Positions 1 through 5,711 of a DNA stretch of 6,085 bases are shown one piece after another. The DNA is taken from positions 99,255 to 105,339 of the forward strand of contig CP070790.1 of assembly GCA_020346805.1 (NCBI GenBank), in the 5' to 3' direction. Source of the DNA: Planctomycetota bacterium. Lineage in GTDB: Bacteria; Planctomycetota; Phycisphaerae; UBA1845; PWPN01. The translations under genes and the position numbers were made by a program. Under the pieces are notes generated by a model, which was not told where the DNA came from, searched no databases, and saw nothing but the letters and a program-made list of their open reading frames with translations. How positions within the stretch are numbered: position 1 is the first letter of the stretch; each line of letters opens with the position of its first letter.

Positions 1-23
1 CATGATATAATTATCGCCCATAA

Positions 24-77
24 ATGAAAGATATCAATCACTATCTTTCATATATATTGCATAATTTTGAAAGATAT
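24..77. repeat. Triple TGAAAGATA motif: inverted pair plus direct copy
   Basis: ATGAAAGATA at 24-33 is matched perfectly by its reverse complement TATCTTTCAT at 42-51, leaving an 8-nt loop. A further direct copy, TGAAAGATAT, sits at 68-77. Three exact copies of a 9-mer within about 55 bp is more than expected even in AT-rich DNA. It could be a set of operator half-sites for a gene to the left of the window, or a weak AT hairpin. No function can be assigned from sequence alone. Confidence 0.5.
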
Positions 78-98
78 TTTCCGGGTTATGCTTGATAG

Positions 99-118
99 TC
101 TCATATATTCCTATGAGA
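99..118. repeat. Perfect 7-bp inverted repeat
   Basis: TCTCATA at 99-105 pairs perfectly with TATGAGA at 112-118 around a 6-nt loop. The plus strand continues with AAA and the minus strand shows no T-run, so it does not look like an intrinsic terminator in either direction. It is one of several palindromic elements in this AT-rich flank. Confidence 0.4.
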
Positions 119-142
119 AAAGCACTTATGACGGCATTAGCC

Positions 143-175
143 TGTTAAAACATTTTTATTAACATGTTAGTTTTT
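143..175. repeat. Overlapping AT-rich palindromes before a T-run
   Basis: TGTTAA (143-148) pairs with TTAACA (159-164). The 10-bp palindrome TAACATGTTA (160-169) overlaps the right arm. TTTTT follows at 171-175. On the plus strand this weakly resembles a terminator for a gene ending left of the window, but the stem is almost all A-T pairs. A functional role is uncertain. Confidence 0.25.
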
Positions 176-321
176 ATCGGACGCTATTGATTTGAATGAA
201 TTCTGGCAGATAATTTCCCCTCTTTTCAACGATACGAACATTATATATCTATGATATTTAATAAATCCCATGTTTCAGCAGCGACACCGATGCACCTCGG
301 GTAAGTGCGTTTGAATTGTTA

Positions 322-1779
322 TTACGTGGTCTTGATTCTCCAGGACCGTTCGATCTCCTCCAGGGTTTTGCCTTTGGTTTCTATCACTACAAACCAGACA
401 AAAAAGAACATCATCGCGCAGGTCGCGGCAAAACCGTAGAAGGCATATTCCTTGAATATCTCAAACAAATACGGGAACATCTGGGCTATCGCATAGCAGG
501 AAAACCACAAACTGAAGGTGGCTATGGACATCGCCCGGCCGCGAATATCGGTGGGAAATATCTCCGCCATCACCACCCAAACCGTGGGGCCTAAGCCGAA
601 GGAAAAAGAGGCCACATAAAACAATACCGGCGCGAGTACATATATCGGCGGCAACGATTCGATTTGGAAAGCCAGGGTGGTCAATATCATTCCAATACAG
701 GTCCCCGCCGCCCCGATCAACAACATCGGCTTGCGGCCCAGTTTATCGATGACCGCCAGGGCAATGACGGTTAAAACGCAATTGGTAAATCCCACTATGA
801 CTGTGGCAATAGAAGCAGTTTTGTCCATACCCGCTTCCTTAAAGATCTTGGTCGCATAAAAGATAATATTATTAATCCCGGAAAATTGCTGGAAGACGGC
901 CAGGGCCACCCCGATCAGCAAGGCGAATCTAAGCCCGGGTTTCAACAACTGAAACACGGAACCCTTTTCCTCTTCCATCGCCAGAGTTAACTTTATGTCC
1001 TCCATCTCCACCCCGGCCTGCTCTCGTCCGTTGATTCGGGCCAGAGTCCTCATCGCCCCCGCCTCTTTGCCATGCTTGGTCAACCATCGCGGGCTATCCG
1101 GCACGAAAAACAGGCCGATCAGAAGGCCGACGGCCGGTATGGTCTCCGAGCCCAACATCCAGCGCCAGTTGGTATTGCCGGCCAGTCCGAACAAGCTGCG
1201 AAAGCTCGCGTCAAGGCTGGTTATTATCTGGGACCCGCATTCGGGCCGCCCGACGTCCAGCAGCAGCCAATCGGACAGGTAAGCCAGCATAATGCCGGTC
1301 ACGATGGTCATTTGATTCAGGGCGACGAGTCGGCCCCGTTTTCGTGCTGGTGAAATCTCCGCGATATACAAAGGGGAGACCATCGAGGAGACGCCGACCG
1401 CCAGACCGCCCACGAATCGGGCGATAATCAACTGAGTCCACGTTTGGGGAATCGCCGAACACATTGCCGACAGGGTATATCCAATTGCCGTCCCTATCAG
1501 CACCTTCTTACGGCCGAACTTATCGCTCAGGAACCCCCCAAACATGGCCCCGAAAATGCAACCGATCATCACGCAGCCGACGGTGAATCCCTCCATCATG
1601 GAATCCAAATGAAACTCAACGCTTATGAATTCGATGGCCCCGTTGATAATCCCGATATCAAAGCCAAATAATAAACCACCTACCGCCGCCACACATGAAA
1701 GAACATAGGCATATACAATGCTGCCTCTCTCCGGCAACTGCCCCTGGCCGTCGTACCCGCTGTCAACACCGTTAATCAT
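322..1779 (-). CDS. Sugar porter family MFS transporter (XylE/GLUT-like, probable H+ symporter)
   Basis: This 485-residue, twelve-helix inner-membrane protein very probably imports a monosaccharide. The sugar porter signatures appear in order: GGLLFGFDIGIINGA (34-48), DKFGRKK (86-92), PLYIAEISPARKRGRL (136-151), PDSPRWL (227-233), QQFSGINNIIFY (297-308), DKLGRKP (345-351), GPTVWVVMAEIFPTDIRGR (397-415) and ETKGKTLEEIE (467-477). Asp41 in helix 1 and Arg121 align by motif with the proton-coupling pair of E. coli XylE (D27/R133), so proton symport is inferred. The sugar-contact residues Q297, Q298, N302, N303 and W401 are present. Length is normal for the family. The loop between helices 5 and 6 (about 168-205) looks some 15 residues longer than in XylE. 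The ATG has GGAGG six bases upstream. The sirtuin gene lies 96 nt upstream on the same strand, separated by a terminator-like hairpin. The exact sugar cannot be told from sequence. Confidence 0.95.
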   Translation of the reverse strand: MINGVDSGYDGQGQLPERGSIVYAYVLSCVAAVGGLLFGFDIGIINGAIEFISVEFHLDSMMEGFTVGCVMIGCIFGAMFGGFLSDKFGRKKVLIGTAIGYTLSAMCSAIPQTWTQLIIARFVGGLAVGVSSMVSPLYIAEISPARKRGRLVALNQMTIVTGIMLAYLSDWLLLDVGRPECGSQIITSLDASFRSLFGLAGNTNWRWMLGSETIPAVGLLIGLFFVPDSPRWLTKHGKEAGAMRTLARINGREQAGVEMEDIKLTLAMEEEKGSVFQLLKPGLRFALLIGVALAVFQQFSGINNIIFYATKIFKEAGMDKTASIATVIVGFTNCVLTVIALAVIDKLGRKPMLLIGAAGTCIGMILTTLAFQIESLPPIYVLAPVLFYVASFSFGLGPTVWVVMAEIFPTDIRGRAMSIATFSLWFSCYAIAQMFPYLFEIFKEYAFYGFAATCAMMFFFVWFVVIETKGKTLEEIERSWRIKTT

Positions 1780-1785
1780 TAAAAT

Positions 1786-1790
1786 CCTCC
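1786..1790 (-). promoter_or_regulatory. Ribosome binding site of the sugar porter gene
   Basis: The minus strand reads GGAGG followed by six bases and the ATG at 1779. This is a strong Shine-Dalgarno match that supports the chosen start. Confidence 0.8.
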
Positions 1791-1802
1791 ACAGCTACAC
1801 TC

Positions 1803-1825
1803 AAAAAGGGCGGTCAATAACCGCC
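1803..1825 (-). terminator. Intrinsic terminator (or attenuator) between sirtuin and sugar porter
   Basis: On the minus strand GGCGGT (1825-1820), loop TATTG, and ACCGCC (1814-1809) form a perfect, mostly G-C 6-bp stem. A C and then TTTTT (1807-1803) follow. This is a standard rho-independent terminator shape. It lies downstream of the sirtuin stop and only about 24 bp before the sugar porter start. It could therefore end the sirtuin transcript, or act as a regulated terminator in the porter's leader. Confidence 0.7.
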
Positions 1826-1832
1826 ACCGGTT
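1819..1832 (-). promoter_or_regulatory. Candidate antiterminator hairpin overlapping the terminator stem
   Basis: On the minus strand AACCG (1832-1828), loop GTGG, and CGGTT (1823-1819) form a perfect 5-bp hairpin. Its right arm uses bases 1820-1823, which are also the left arm of the terminator, so the two structures exclude each other. This is the geometry of an attenuator, but the stem is short and could be chance. Confidence 0.3.
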
Positions 1833-1837
1833 GCGAT

Positions 1838-1866
1838 ACCATACCCTTGCCGACGGTCAGCGGCAA
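1838..1866 (-). promoter_or_regulatory. Candidate sigma70-like promoter for the sugar porter
   Basis: The minus strand shows TTGCCG (1866-1861) as a -35-like box and TATGGT (1843-1838) as a -10-like box. Each matches the consensus at four of six bases, with a 17-bp spacer. Transcription would begin near 1831, giving a leader of about 50 nt that includes the terminator hairpin. There is no room for another promoter between that terminator and the start codon. The boxes are modest matches and overlap the inverted repeat at 1846-1867. Confidence 0.35.
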
Positions 1867-1867
1867 G
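1846..1867. repeat. 7-bp inverted repeat just after the sirtuin stop
   Basis: CTTGCCG (1846-1852) pairs perfectly with CGGCAAG (1861-1867) around an 8-nt loop. The repeat begins 9 bp past the end of the sirtuin gene on the minus strand. No T-run follows in either direction. It may stabilise the 3' end of the sirtuin transcript or be an operator over the candidate -35 box of the sugar porter promoter. Confidence 0.45.
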
Positions 1868-1875
1868 ATGGTCAC

Positions 1876-2628
1876 TTACAATCCAAGTTTCTTGGTGATT
1901 GCTTCAAGAGTTGTACCGATCGGCGTATGAATTACTGCGTCGGCATAATTATCCAGGGGCGTGGCGTCGCGATTGATAATAACCAGAAATGAACCCATCT
2001 GCTTGGCATGGGCGGGCAGCGACGCCGCCGGTTCCACCACCAGCGATGAACCGATGGCCAGAAAAACATCCGACACCGTCGATAATCGAAATGATTCCTG
2101 CAGAACATCGCCGGGCAGCGATTCTCCAAAGGAAACCACCGCCGGTTTCAACCAACCCCCGCATCGATCGCAGGTCGGCACCTGGTCGCGATCCCTGTAT
2201 TGCTCGAAGATCACCTCCGAAGTCCATCTTTTGTCACAGGAAATGCAATGTACGTAACGGGCGTTACCGTGCAGTTCGAGTACCCTTCTGCTGCCCGCCT
2301 CCTGGTGCAGGCCGTCGATGTTCTGGGTAATCACTCCCACAATCTTTCTCGCCTTTTCCAATTTCGCCAAGGCATAATGACCGGCATTGGGACGGGCCCG
2401 GGCAAATTCAGGATACATCTCCTTCTTCATACGCCAGTATCTCAACCGCGCTTGGTCACTGGCGAGAAACTCGTCGTAATAGACCGGTTCATATTTCGAC
2501 CACACCCCGCCCGGACTGCGAAAATCGGGTATCCCGCTTTCCGTACTGATCCCCGCACCGGTAAAGGCCACCGCCCGCCGAGCCGATGACAATCTATTCG
2601 CAACTTCTGCTATCAGCTTCTGGTCCAT
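1876..2628 (-). CDS. cobB: NAD-dependent protein deacylase, SIR2 (sirtuin) family
   Basis: This 250-residue cytoplasmic enzyme is expected to remove acyl groups from protein lysines, using NAD+ and releasing nicotinamide and O-acyl-ADP-ribose. All core motifs are present: TGAGIS (23-28) and SGIPDFRS (31-38) for NAD binding; TQNIDGLH (101-108), with Q102, N103 and D105; the catalytic His120 in ELHG; and a structural zinc site with C128/C131 and C153/C156. SFGE (166-169), [13 protein letters not shown] (193-205) and INRD (218-221) complete the fold. The length is typical of a bacterial single-domain sirtuin. The Tyr-x-x-Arg pair of SIRT5-like desuccinylases is not obvious after GIPDFRS, so a general deacetylase or deacylase fits better. 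The symbol cobB is given at family level only. The ATG lacks a recognisable Shine-Dalgarno sequence, but the N-terminus has normal sirtuin spacing. It is transcribed divergently from the glycosidase-like gene. Confidence 0.95.
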   Translation of the reverse strand: MDQKLIAEVANRLSSARRAVAFTGAGISTESGIPDFRSPGGVWSKYEPVYYDEFLASDQARLRYWRMKKEMYPEFARARPNAGHYALAKLEKARKIVGVITQNIDGLHQEAGSRRVLELHGNARYVHCISCDKRWTSEVIFEQYRDRDQVPTCDRCGGWLKPAVVSFGESLPGDVLQESFRLSTVSDVFLAIGSSLVVEPAASLPAHAKQMGSFLVIINRDATPLDNYADAVIHTPIGTTLEAITKKLGL

Positions 2629-2635
2629 GCCCAGG

Positions 2636-2641
2636 ATTGTA
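2636..2641 (-). promoter_or_regulatory. Candidate -10 box of the sirtuin gene, suggesting a leaderless mRNA
   Basis: The minus strand reads TACAAT, five of six bases of the -10 consensus, with seven bases between it and the ATG. Transcription would then start at or next to the A of the start codon. This fits the absence of a Shine-Dalgarno sequence. No good -35 box lies 16-18 bp upstream, so confidence is low. Confidence 0.3.
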
Positions 2642-2709
2642 ACACCAGTCTCAAATAGACGTAAGTTGGTTTGCTAAAGGTCATAAGTTAAGCTCGTTGA
2701 AATGGGCTC

Positions 2710-2732
2710 GGGTAAGAGTAAGGGTAGAGTAA
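2710..2732. repeat. Short imperfect tandem repeat in the divergent intergenic region
   Basis: GGGTAAGAGTAA (2710-2721) is followed directly by GGGTAGAGTAA (2722-2732). The copies differ by one missing A. It looks like a small local duplication between the sirtuin and the glycosidase-like gene; no function is evident. Confidence 0.4.
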
Positions 2733-2783
2733 TAATATATTGTTTCACATCTATAATCCGCCGCGGCAAGCCCATATGAATCC

Positions 2784-2817
2784 TGCTCATAGGAGCACAG
2801 TATTTATATACGATAAT
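2784..2817 (+). promoter_or_regulatory. Candidate promoter and operator of the glycosidase-like gene
   Basis: GATAAT at 2812-2817 matches five of six bases of a -10 box. A perfect 5-bp inverted repeat, TGCTC (2784-2788) and GAGCA (2793-2797) with a 4-bp centre, lies where the -35 region would be, and no good -35 hexamer replaces it. A promoter with a poor -35 box overlapped by a palindrome is typical of a regulator-controlled gene. This is an inference from spacing alone. Confidence 0.3.
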
Positions 2818-2851
2818 AGTCAAAAGCCCGGCACGAGGAAAATCTCGGATG

Positions 2852-2887
2852 AAAACTTGCGTCTGATGATTTGTTCTCGTAAGTTTT
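2852..2887 (+). promoter_or_regulatory. Leader hairpin before the glycosidase-like gene
   Basis: AAAACTTGCG (2852-2861) pairs with CGTAAGTTTT (2878-2887): ten pairs with one G-U wobble, around a 16-nt loop. It ends about 20 bp before the start codon and just before the weak ribosome site. It could affect mRNA stability or translation, or act as a DNA operator. A smaller CGAG/CTCG hairpin lies at 2834-2847. Confidence 0.4.
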
Positions 2888-2892
2888 AAAGT

Positions 2893-2896
2893 GAGG
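2893..2896 (+). promoter_or_regulatory. Weak ribosome binding site of the glycosidase-like gene
   Basis: GAGG lies ten bases before the ATG at 2907. An in-frame TGA at 2892-2894 overlaps it and rules out an ATG-type start further upstream. The spacing is a little long, so initiation may be modest. Confidence 0.45.
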
Positions 2897-2906
2897 TATT
2901 CAAATA

Positions 2907-5192
2907 ATGACTACATTACATGCTATCAGTTTATTGGTGGTGACATGCTTGGGGTCGGTTGATGTGAGTTGGGACACAGCCACCTTGCAGATCGACGACA
3001 CTGGGCGCGTAGTTGCCCTACAGGACAATACAACGGGACATAACTATGCGGTGGGCAAACAACCCTTTTGTTGCATCGAAACCGAAAATTCCTCTCTCGT
3101 GCCGTCGGCTGTCAGCAAGTCCGCCGATCAAATTTCATTTACTTTCCCCGGAGGTGCAAGTCTCGTTTACCGGATTATCACCCATAATGGATTCTCGCTG
3201 TGGCAAGTTGTACGTTTCGATGGGCTTGACCACACTAAGATTCAGGCCGTCGATCTGTGCAATTTGAATATCGACGAATTGCCGACGGTTGGCGTTCAAC
3301 TCAATGCTTGTTATGACGACAACTTTGCGGCGGCGGTGATGGCCACGCGGATCAACGTTCGCGGATTTGCCATGATTGGCAAGGAACAGGGCAGCGATTT
3401 ATATGGTGACAGCGAACTATGGGATGGACAGGGTGTAATTTTGAAAGCCAAGAGTTACAGGCAGTATGGTATTACACCGGCAAGCTTCGGCATTTTGGCT
3501 TGCCCTCGAAAGCGTTTTGAAGCCACTATAGACGCATTCGAGAAGGCGGCCGGTCTGCCCAATCCGCATCCCGGCGGGGTGTGGAGCAAGCAATCGCCTT
3601 GGACCAGACAAAGTTATCTGTTCATTTGCTATGCCGGCGAAAGGGATGTGGATGAGGTAATCACCTGGGCCAAGCGCGGCGGTTTCAGCACCATCCTCAT
3701 CCTCGGAGCTGACTGGAGTAAGAGTCACGGTCATCATGAAATTAATGGTGACAGGTTTCCCGAGGGTTTGCCCTCACTGCAGCGAACAGTGGTGAGGTAT
3801 CGGGAGGCAGGTTTTCGCGTCGGCCTGCATTTTCTGGCGGCGGCGGTATACCTGAATGACCCGTATGTCTGGCCAGTGCCCGATCCCCGGCTGGTCAAGG
3901 ATGCATGGACGGAGCTTGCCGCAGATGTGAACGAGAAGGCGGACTTCATACCTACCATTGGAGCTCCTCAGGGATTTCCGGCTGAAGACGGTGGCGATTA
4001 TGGCGGACAAGGTACCTATATTCAGATCGGCGATGAACTTATCCAGTACGGCAAACTCCAAACCAATCTGCCCTACGGTTTCGGCGATTGTAAGAGGGGC
4101 GCTGCTAAAACCAAAGCGGCCGGTCATAACAAAGGTGATCACATAGGTCACATGAAGCGATCGTATGGTTACTTCCTTTACGACCTGGACAGCACGCTGG
4201 CCGAGGAGGTCATCGGTAACGTTTGCAAGGTGGCCAATGCGATCGAGGCGGACATGCTCTACTTCGACGGCTCGGAGGGTCTACAGGGGAATCTCTGGTA
4301 CTACGGTGCCAAGCTACATAGCATGTACTACGACAGGCTGAAAAAAAAAGACACGTTCCTGCAGAGTTCCGATACCAGACATTTTTCCTGGCATCTTAAC
4401 TCACGGATGGCCTCTGCGGATGGCAGCGGAAACATCAAAGGCTATCTGGATGAGCGCTTGCCGGCATTTGCTCATCGGGCAGCAAACCTGCTGCCCATGG
4501 ACGTCGGTTGGTATTATGTATATGATCCTGAAGCGACTGTGGATCAGTTTGAGTATGTTTTGCAGAAGTGCCTGGGTTTCGGAACTTCCATATCCGTGCA
4601 GACATCTCCTTATCATCTGCGAACACATCCGGAAATGGGACCGATTTTTGACCTGGTTCGCATATACGATCAACTTCGCCTGTCGGACAAAGTACCCGAA
4701 TCGGTTCGCAAGCTCCTGCGCAAGCCGGGCCGGGAGTATCGACTATTGTATGATCCGCTGCGTTTCAGGCGTATTGTCTACGAGCCCTGGCGAGAAATCC
4801 GCGAGCTGGATGGCAAACAGAACGTATGGACTGTTGAACCAAAGATGGCAGGGTGCAGATTGGGTGTACAGATCCGTTGCCGGGTTTCACTCGGTGATAA
4901 CCAGAAACCAGCAGCGAAGGACAAGCTGGTTAATCCAGAGTTGAAGATAGGGGACAAGCGAGTGGTATTCACGGCGACATTAAGCCAGAACGAGCGGCTT
5001 ATATGGTTCCCTGACGAGCTGCCAGTAGTCATCCCTGCCGATCAGAGTGAGCGACGCAAACTCACCGAGTTGCCGATTATTGAGTTGACCGACCGAGCGA
5101 GTGTAGTTTTTACAGTCGCCAAACCGCAGATTGCGTTGGCGGAAGTGCGGCTGTTACAGGATTGCCCGGAAGAATTAAAGATTTCGAATTGA
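2907..5192 (+). CDS. Uncharacterised TIM-barrel glycosidase-like protein, probably exported
   Basis: This 761-residue protein has no product name I can assign with confidence. Residues 1-17 include a hydrophobic run (ISLLVVTCLGS), suggesting a short signal peptide, although the N-region lacks Lys or Arg. Residues about 18-205 look like a beta-sandwich. Residues about 225-600 resemble a (beta/alpha)8 barrel of the alpha-galactosidase/GH36-like kind: STILILGADW (261-270), GDRFPEGLPSLQRTV (281-295), AGFRVGLHF (301-309), ADMLYFDGSEG (448-458) and LPMDVGWYYVYDP (529-541). Asp454 in YFDGSE sits where such barrels often carry a catalytic Asp, and Asp489 and Glu516 are other candidates. A small inserted module spans about 367-416. 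Residues about 640-761 look like a C-terminal beta domain. Recalled similar proteins come from planctomycetes and are annotated as hypothetical. A role in glycan breakdown, alongside the sugar porter, is inferred. Catalysis and substrate are unproven. Confidence 0.8.
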   Translation: MTTLHAISLLVVTCLGSVDVSWDTATLQIDDTGRVVALQDNTTGHNYAVGKQPFCCIETENSSLVPSAVSKSADQISFTFPGGASLVYRIITHNGFSLWQVVRFDGLDHTKIQAVDLCNLNIDELPTVGVQLNACYDDNFAAAVMATRINVRGFAMIGKEQGSDLYGDSELWDGQGVILKAKSYRQYGITPASFGILACPRKRFEATIDAFEKAAGLPNPHPGGVWSKQSPWTRQSYLFICYAGERDVDEVITWAKRGGFSTILILGADWSKSHGHHEINGDRFPEGLPSLQRTVVRYREAGFRVGLHFLAAAVYLNDPYVWPVPDPRLVKDAWTELAADVNEKADFIPTIGAPQGFPAEDGGDYGGQGTYIQIGDELIQYGKLQTNLPYGFGDCKRGAAKTKAAGHNKGDHIGHMKRSYGYFLYDLDSTLAEEVIGNVCKVANAIEADMLYFDGSEGLQGNLWYYGAKLHSMYYDRLKKKDTFLQSSDTRHFSWHLNSRMASADGSGNIKGYLDERLPAFAHRAANLLPMDVGWYYVYDPEATVDQFEYVLQKCLGFGTSISVQTSPYHLRTHPEMGPIFDLVRIYDQLRLSDKVPESVRKLLRKPGREYRLLYDPLRFRRIVYEPWREIRELDGKQNVWTVEPKMAGCRLGVQIRCRVSLGDNQKPAAKDKLVNPELKIGDKRVVFTATLSQNERLIWFPDELPVVIPADQSERRKLTELPIIELTDRASVVFTVAKPQIALAEVRLLQDCPEELKISN

Positions 5193-5199
5193 GAATTGA
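5186..5199 (+). repeat. Tandem 7-mer spanning the glycosidase-like gene stop codon
   Basis: GAATTGA occurs twice in direct succession (5186-5192 and 5193-5199). The first copy contains the TGA stop. It is probably a slippage duplication of no functional importance. Confidence 0.4.
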
Positions 5200-5306
5200 G
5201 TTAGCTTTTTTTTAAAAAAACCAAAACGGTTTGAATAACGACGTATCACCAGGATTTTTTTGAGGTCCAGGTTGTTAATATACAGGAGATAGCAGATAAA
5301 CACAGT
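5193..5306. other. Intergenic region after the glycosidase-like gene
   Basis: No gene is seen here. A T-run and A-run (5206-5220) are followed by a 5-bp inverted repeat, AAACC (5218-5222) and GGTTT (5228-5232). Read on the minus strand, the hairpin is followed by a T-run, which weakly resembles a minus-strand terminator, but no minus-strand gene ends here. No sound plus-strand terminator for the preceding gene was found. Confidence 0.4.
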
Positions 5307-5634
5307 ATGTCGTCTCCGTATTTGGTGATAGACTTTGGCCCTTGTGCACGCTCTGGCTGGCGCTGGAATAGCCCTGAGGCAAGATACCAATATTGCAGAG
5401 GCCGCGAACATCACGGACAACAGACAGCTTTTTGACGACAGTTAGCTCGTCGAAAGGATGGATAAGTTATCGCTACGGTGGCGCAAGCCTATATCCGGCG
5501 GCGTTGCAGTCAAGCTCGACAAACCATGGGAAGGCCCGACGAACTTGGGTTATCTCGTCATACAGTATTGTGACCGCTACCTGATATACTACAGGGCTAT
5601 GACGCTCGAGAAGGGTGAAGATATATCAATATAA
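5307..5634 (+). pseudogene. Decayed, 3'-truncated remnant of a carbohydrate-active protein
   Basis: One plus-strand frame (codons from 5332) reads like a protein start: a signal-like TLALVHALAGAGIA, then NRQLFDDS, a TAG at 5443-5445, LVERMDKLSLRWRKPISGG, VAVKLDKPWEGPTNLGYLV, and QYCDRYLIYYRAMTLEKGED before a TAA at 5632-5634. The QLF(V)DD...LVE...KPWEG...DRY..YYR pattern recalls the N-terminus of large planctomycete proteins annotated as hypothetical or glycosyl-hydrolase-like. Those are usually several hundred residues long, so most of the 3' part is missing. A likely original ATG at 5307 lies in a different frame, implying a further frameshift between 5307 and 5332. An in-frame ATG at 5458 would give a 58-residue product, but it has no convincing ribosome site and would lack the secretion signal. 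Family recognition is by eye and the 5' boundary is approximate. Confidence 0.55.
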
Positions 5635-5697
5635 ATCAACTGCTGTTATTCCGTTTACGCGCCCAATCAGTTATCCTTCCCAGTTACAAAACGGTTC

Positions 5698-5703
5698 AAG
5701 GAG
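5698..5703 (+). promoter_or_regulatory. Ribosome binding site that fixes a TTG start
   Basis: AAGGAG lies eight bases before the TTG at 5712. The only other nearby in-frame start codon, GTG at 5703, overlaps this site and cannot use it. No in-frame ATG occurs before the first membrane helix. Confidence 0.75.
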
Positions 5704-5711
5704 TGCTTCGT

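Larger units (their letters stand above)
1..321. other. AT-rich gene-free left flank
   Basis: No convincing coding frame is visible on either strand. The stretch is markedly richer in A and T than the neighbouring genes. It carries several short inverted repeats between 24 and 169 (listed separately). It lies downstream of the minus-strand sugar porter, so that gene's transcript end is expected here. However, no classic GC-rich hairpin followed by a U-tract on the minus strand was found. A 4-bp CCGA/TCGG arm pair at 287-300 is too weak and lacks a T-run. Confidence 0.6.

Noticed and set aside
24..77. CRISPR-like repeats
   Set aside because: The copies are only 9-10 bp, differ in orientation and are unevenly spaced.
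316..594. A 92-codon plus-strand frame and other plus-strand frames inside 677-1671
   Set aside because: They lie antisense to the well-supported sugar porter, have low-complexity or Pro/Arg-rich translations, and show no family motifs.
1961..2589. Plus-strand open frames opposite the sirtuin
   Set aside because: The sirtuin motifs on the minus strand are complete; the antisense translations are rich in Pro and Arg and unrecognisable.
2702..2775. Long-range inverted repeat ATGGGCT (2702-2708) / AGCCCAT (2769-2775)
   Set aside because: Seven bases separated by 60 bp is within chance expectation and no structure joins the arms.
4420..4944. A 174-codon plus-strand frame within the glycosidase-like gene
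   Set aside because: It is an out-of-frame shadow of the 761-residue gene, whose frame carries the barrel motifs without interruption.
5201..5232. Plus-strand terminator for the glycosidase-like gene
   Set aside because: The T-run comes before the hairpin rather than after it on the plus strand, and the stem is short and A-T rich.
5175..5420. An 81-codon minus-strand frame with a signal-like start
   Set aside because: It covers the AT-rich intergenic region and the antisense of the decayed gene. Its Lys/Asn-rich C-terminal part reflects base composition, and no ribosome site was evident.
5393..5584. A 63-codon plus-strand frame
   Set aside because: Its Ser-rich translation has no motif, whereas the other frame across the same bases reads KPWEG...YYR.
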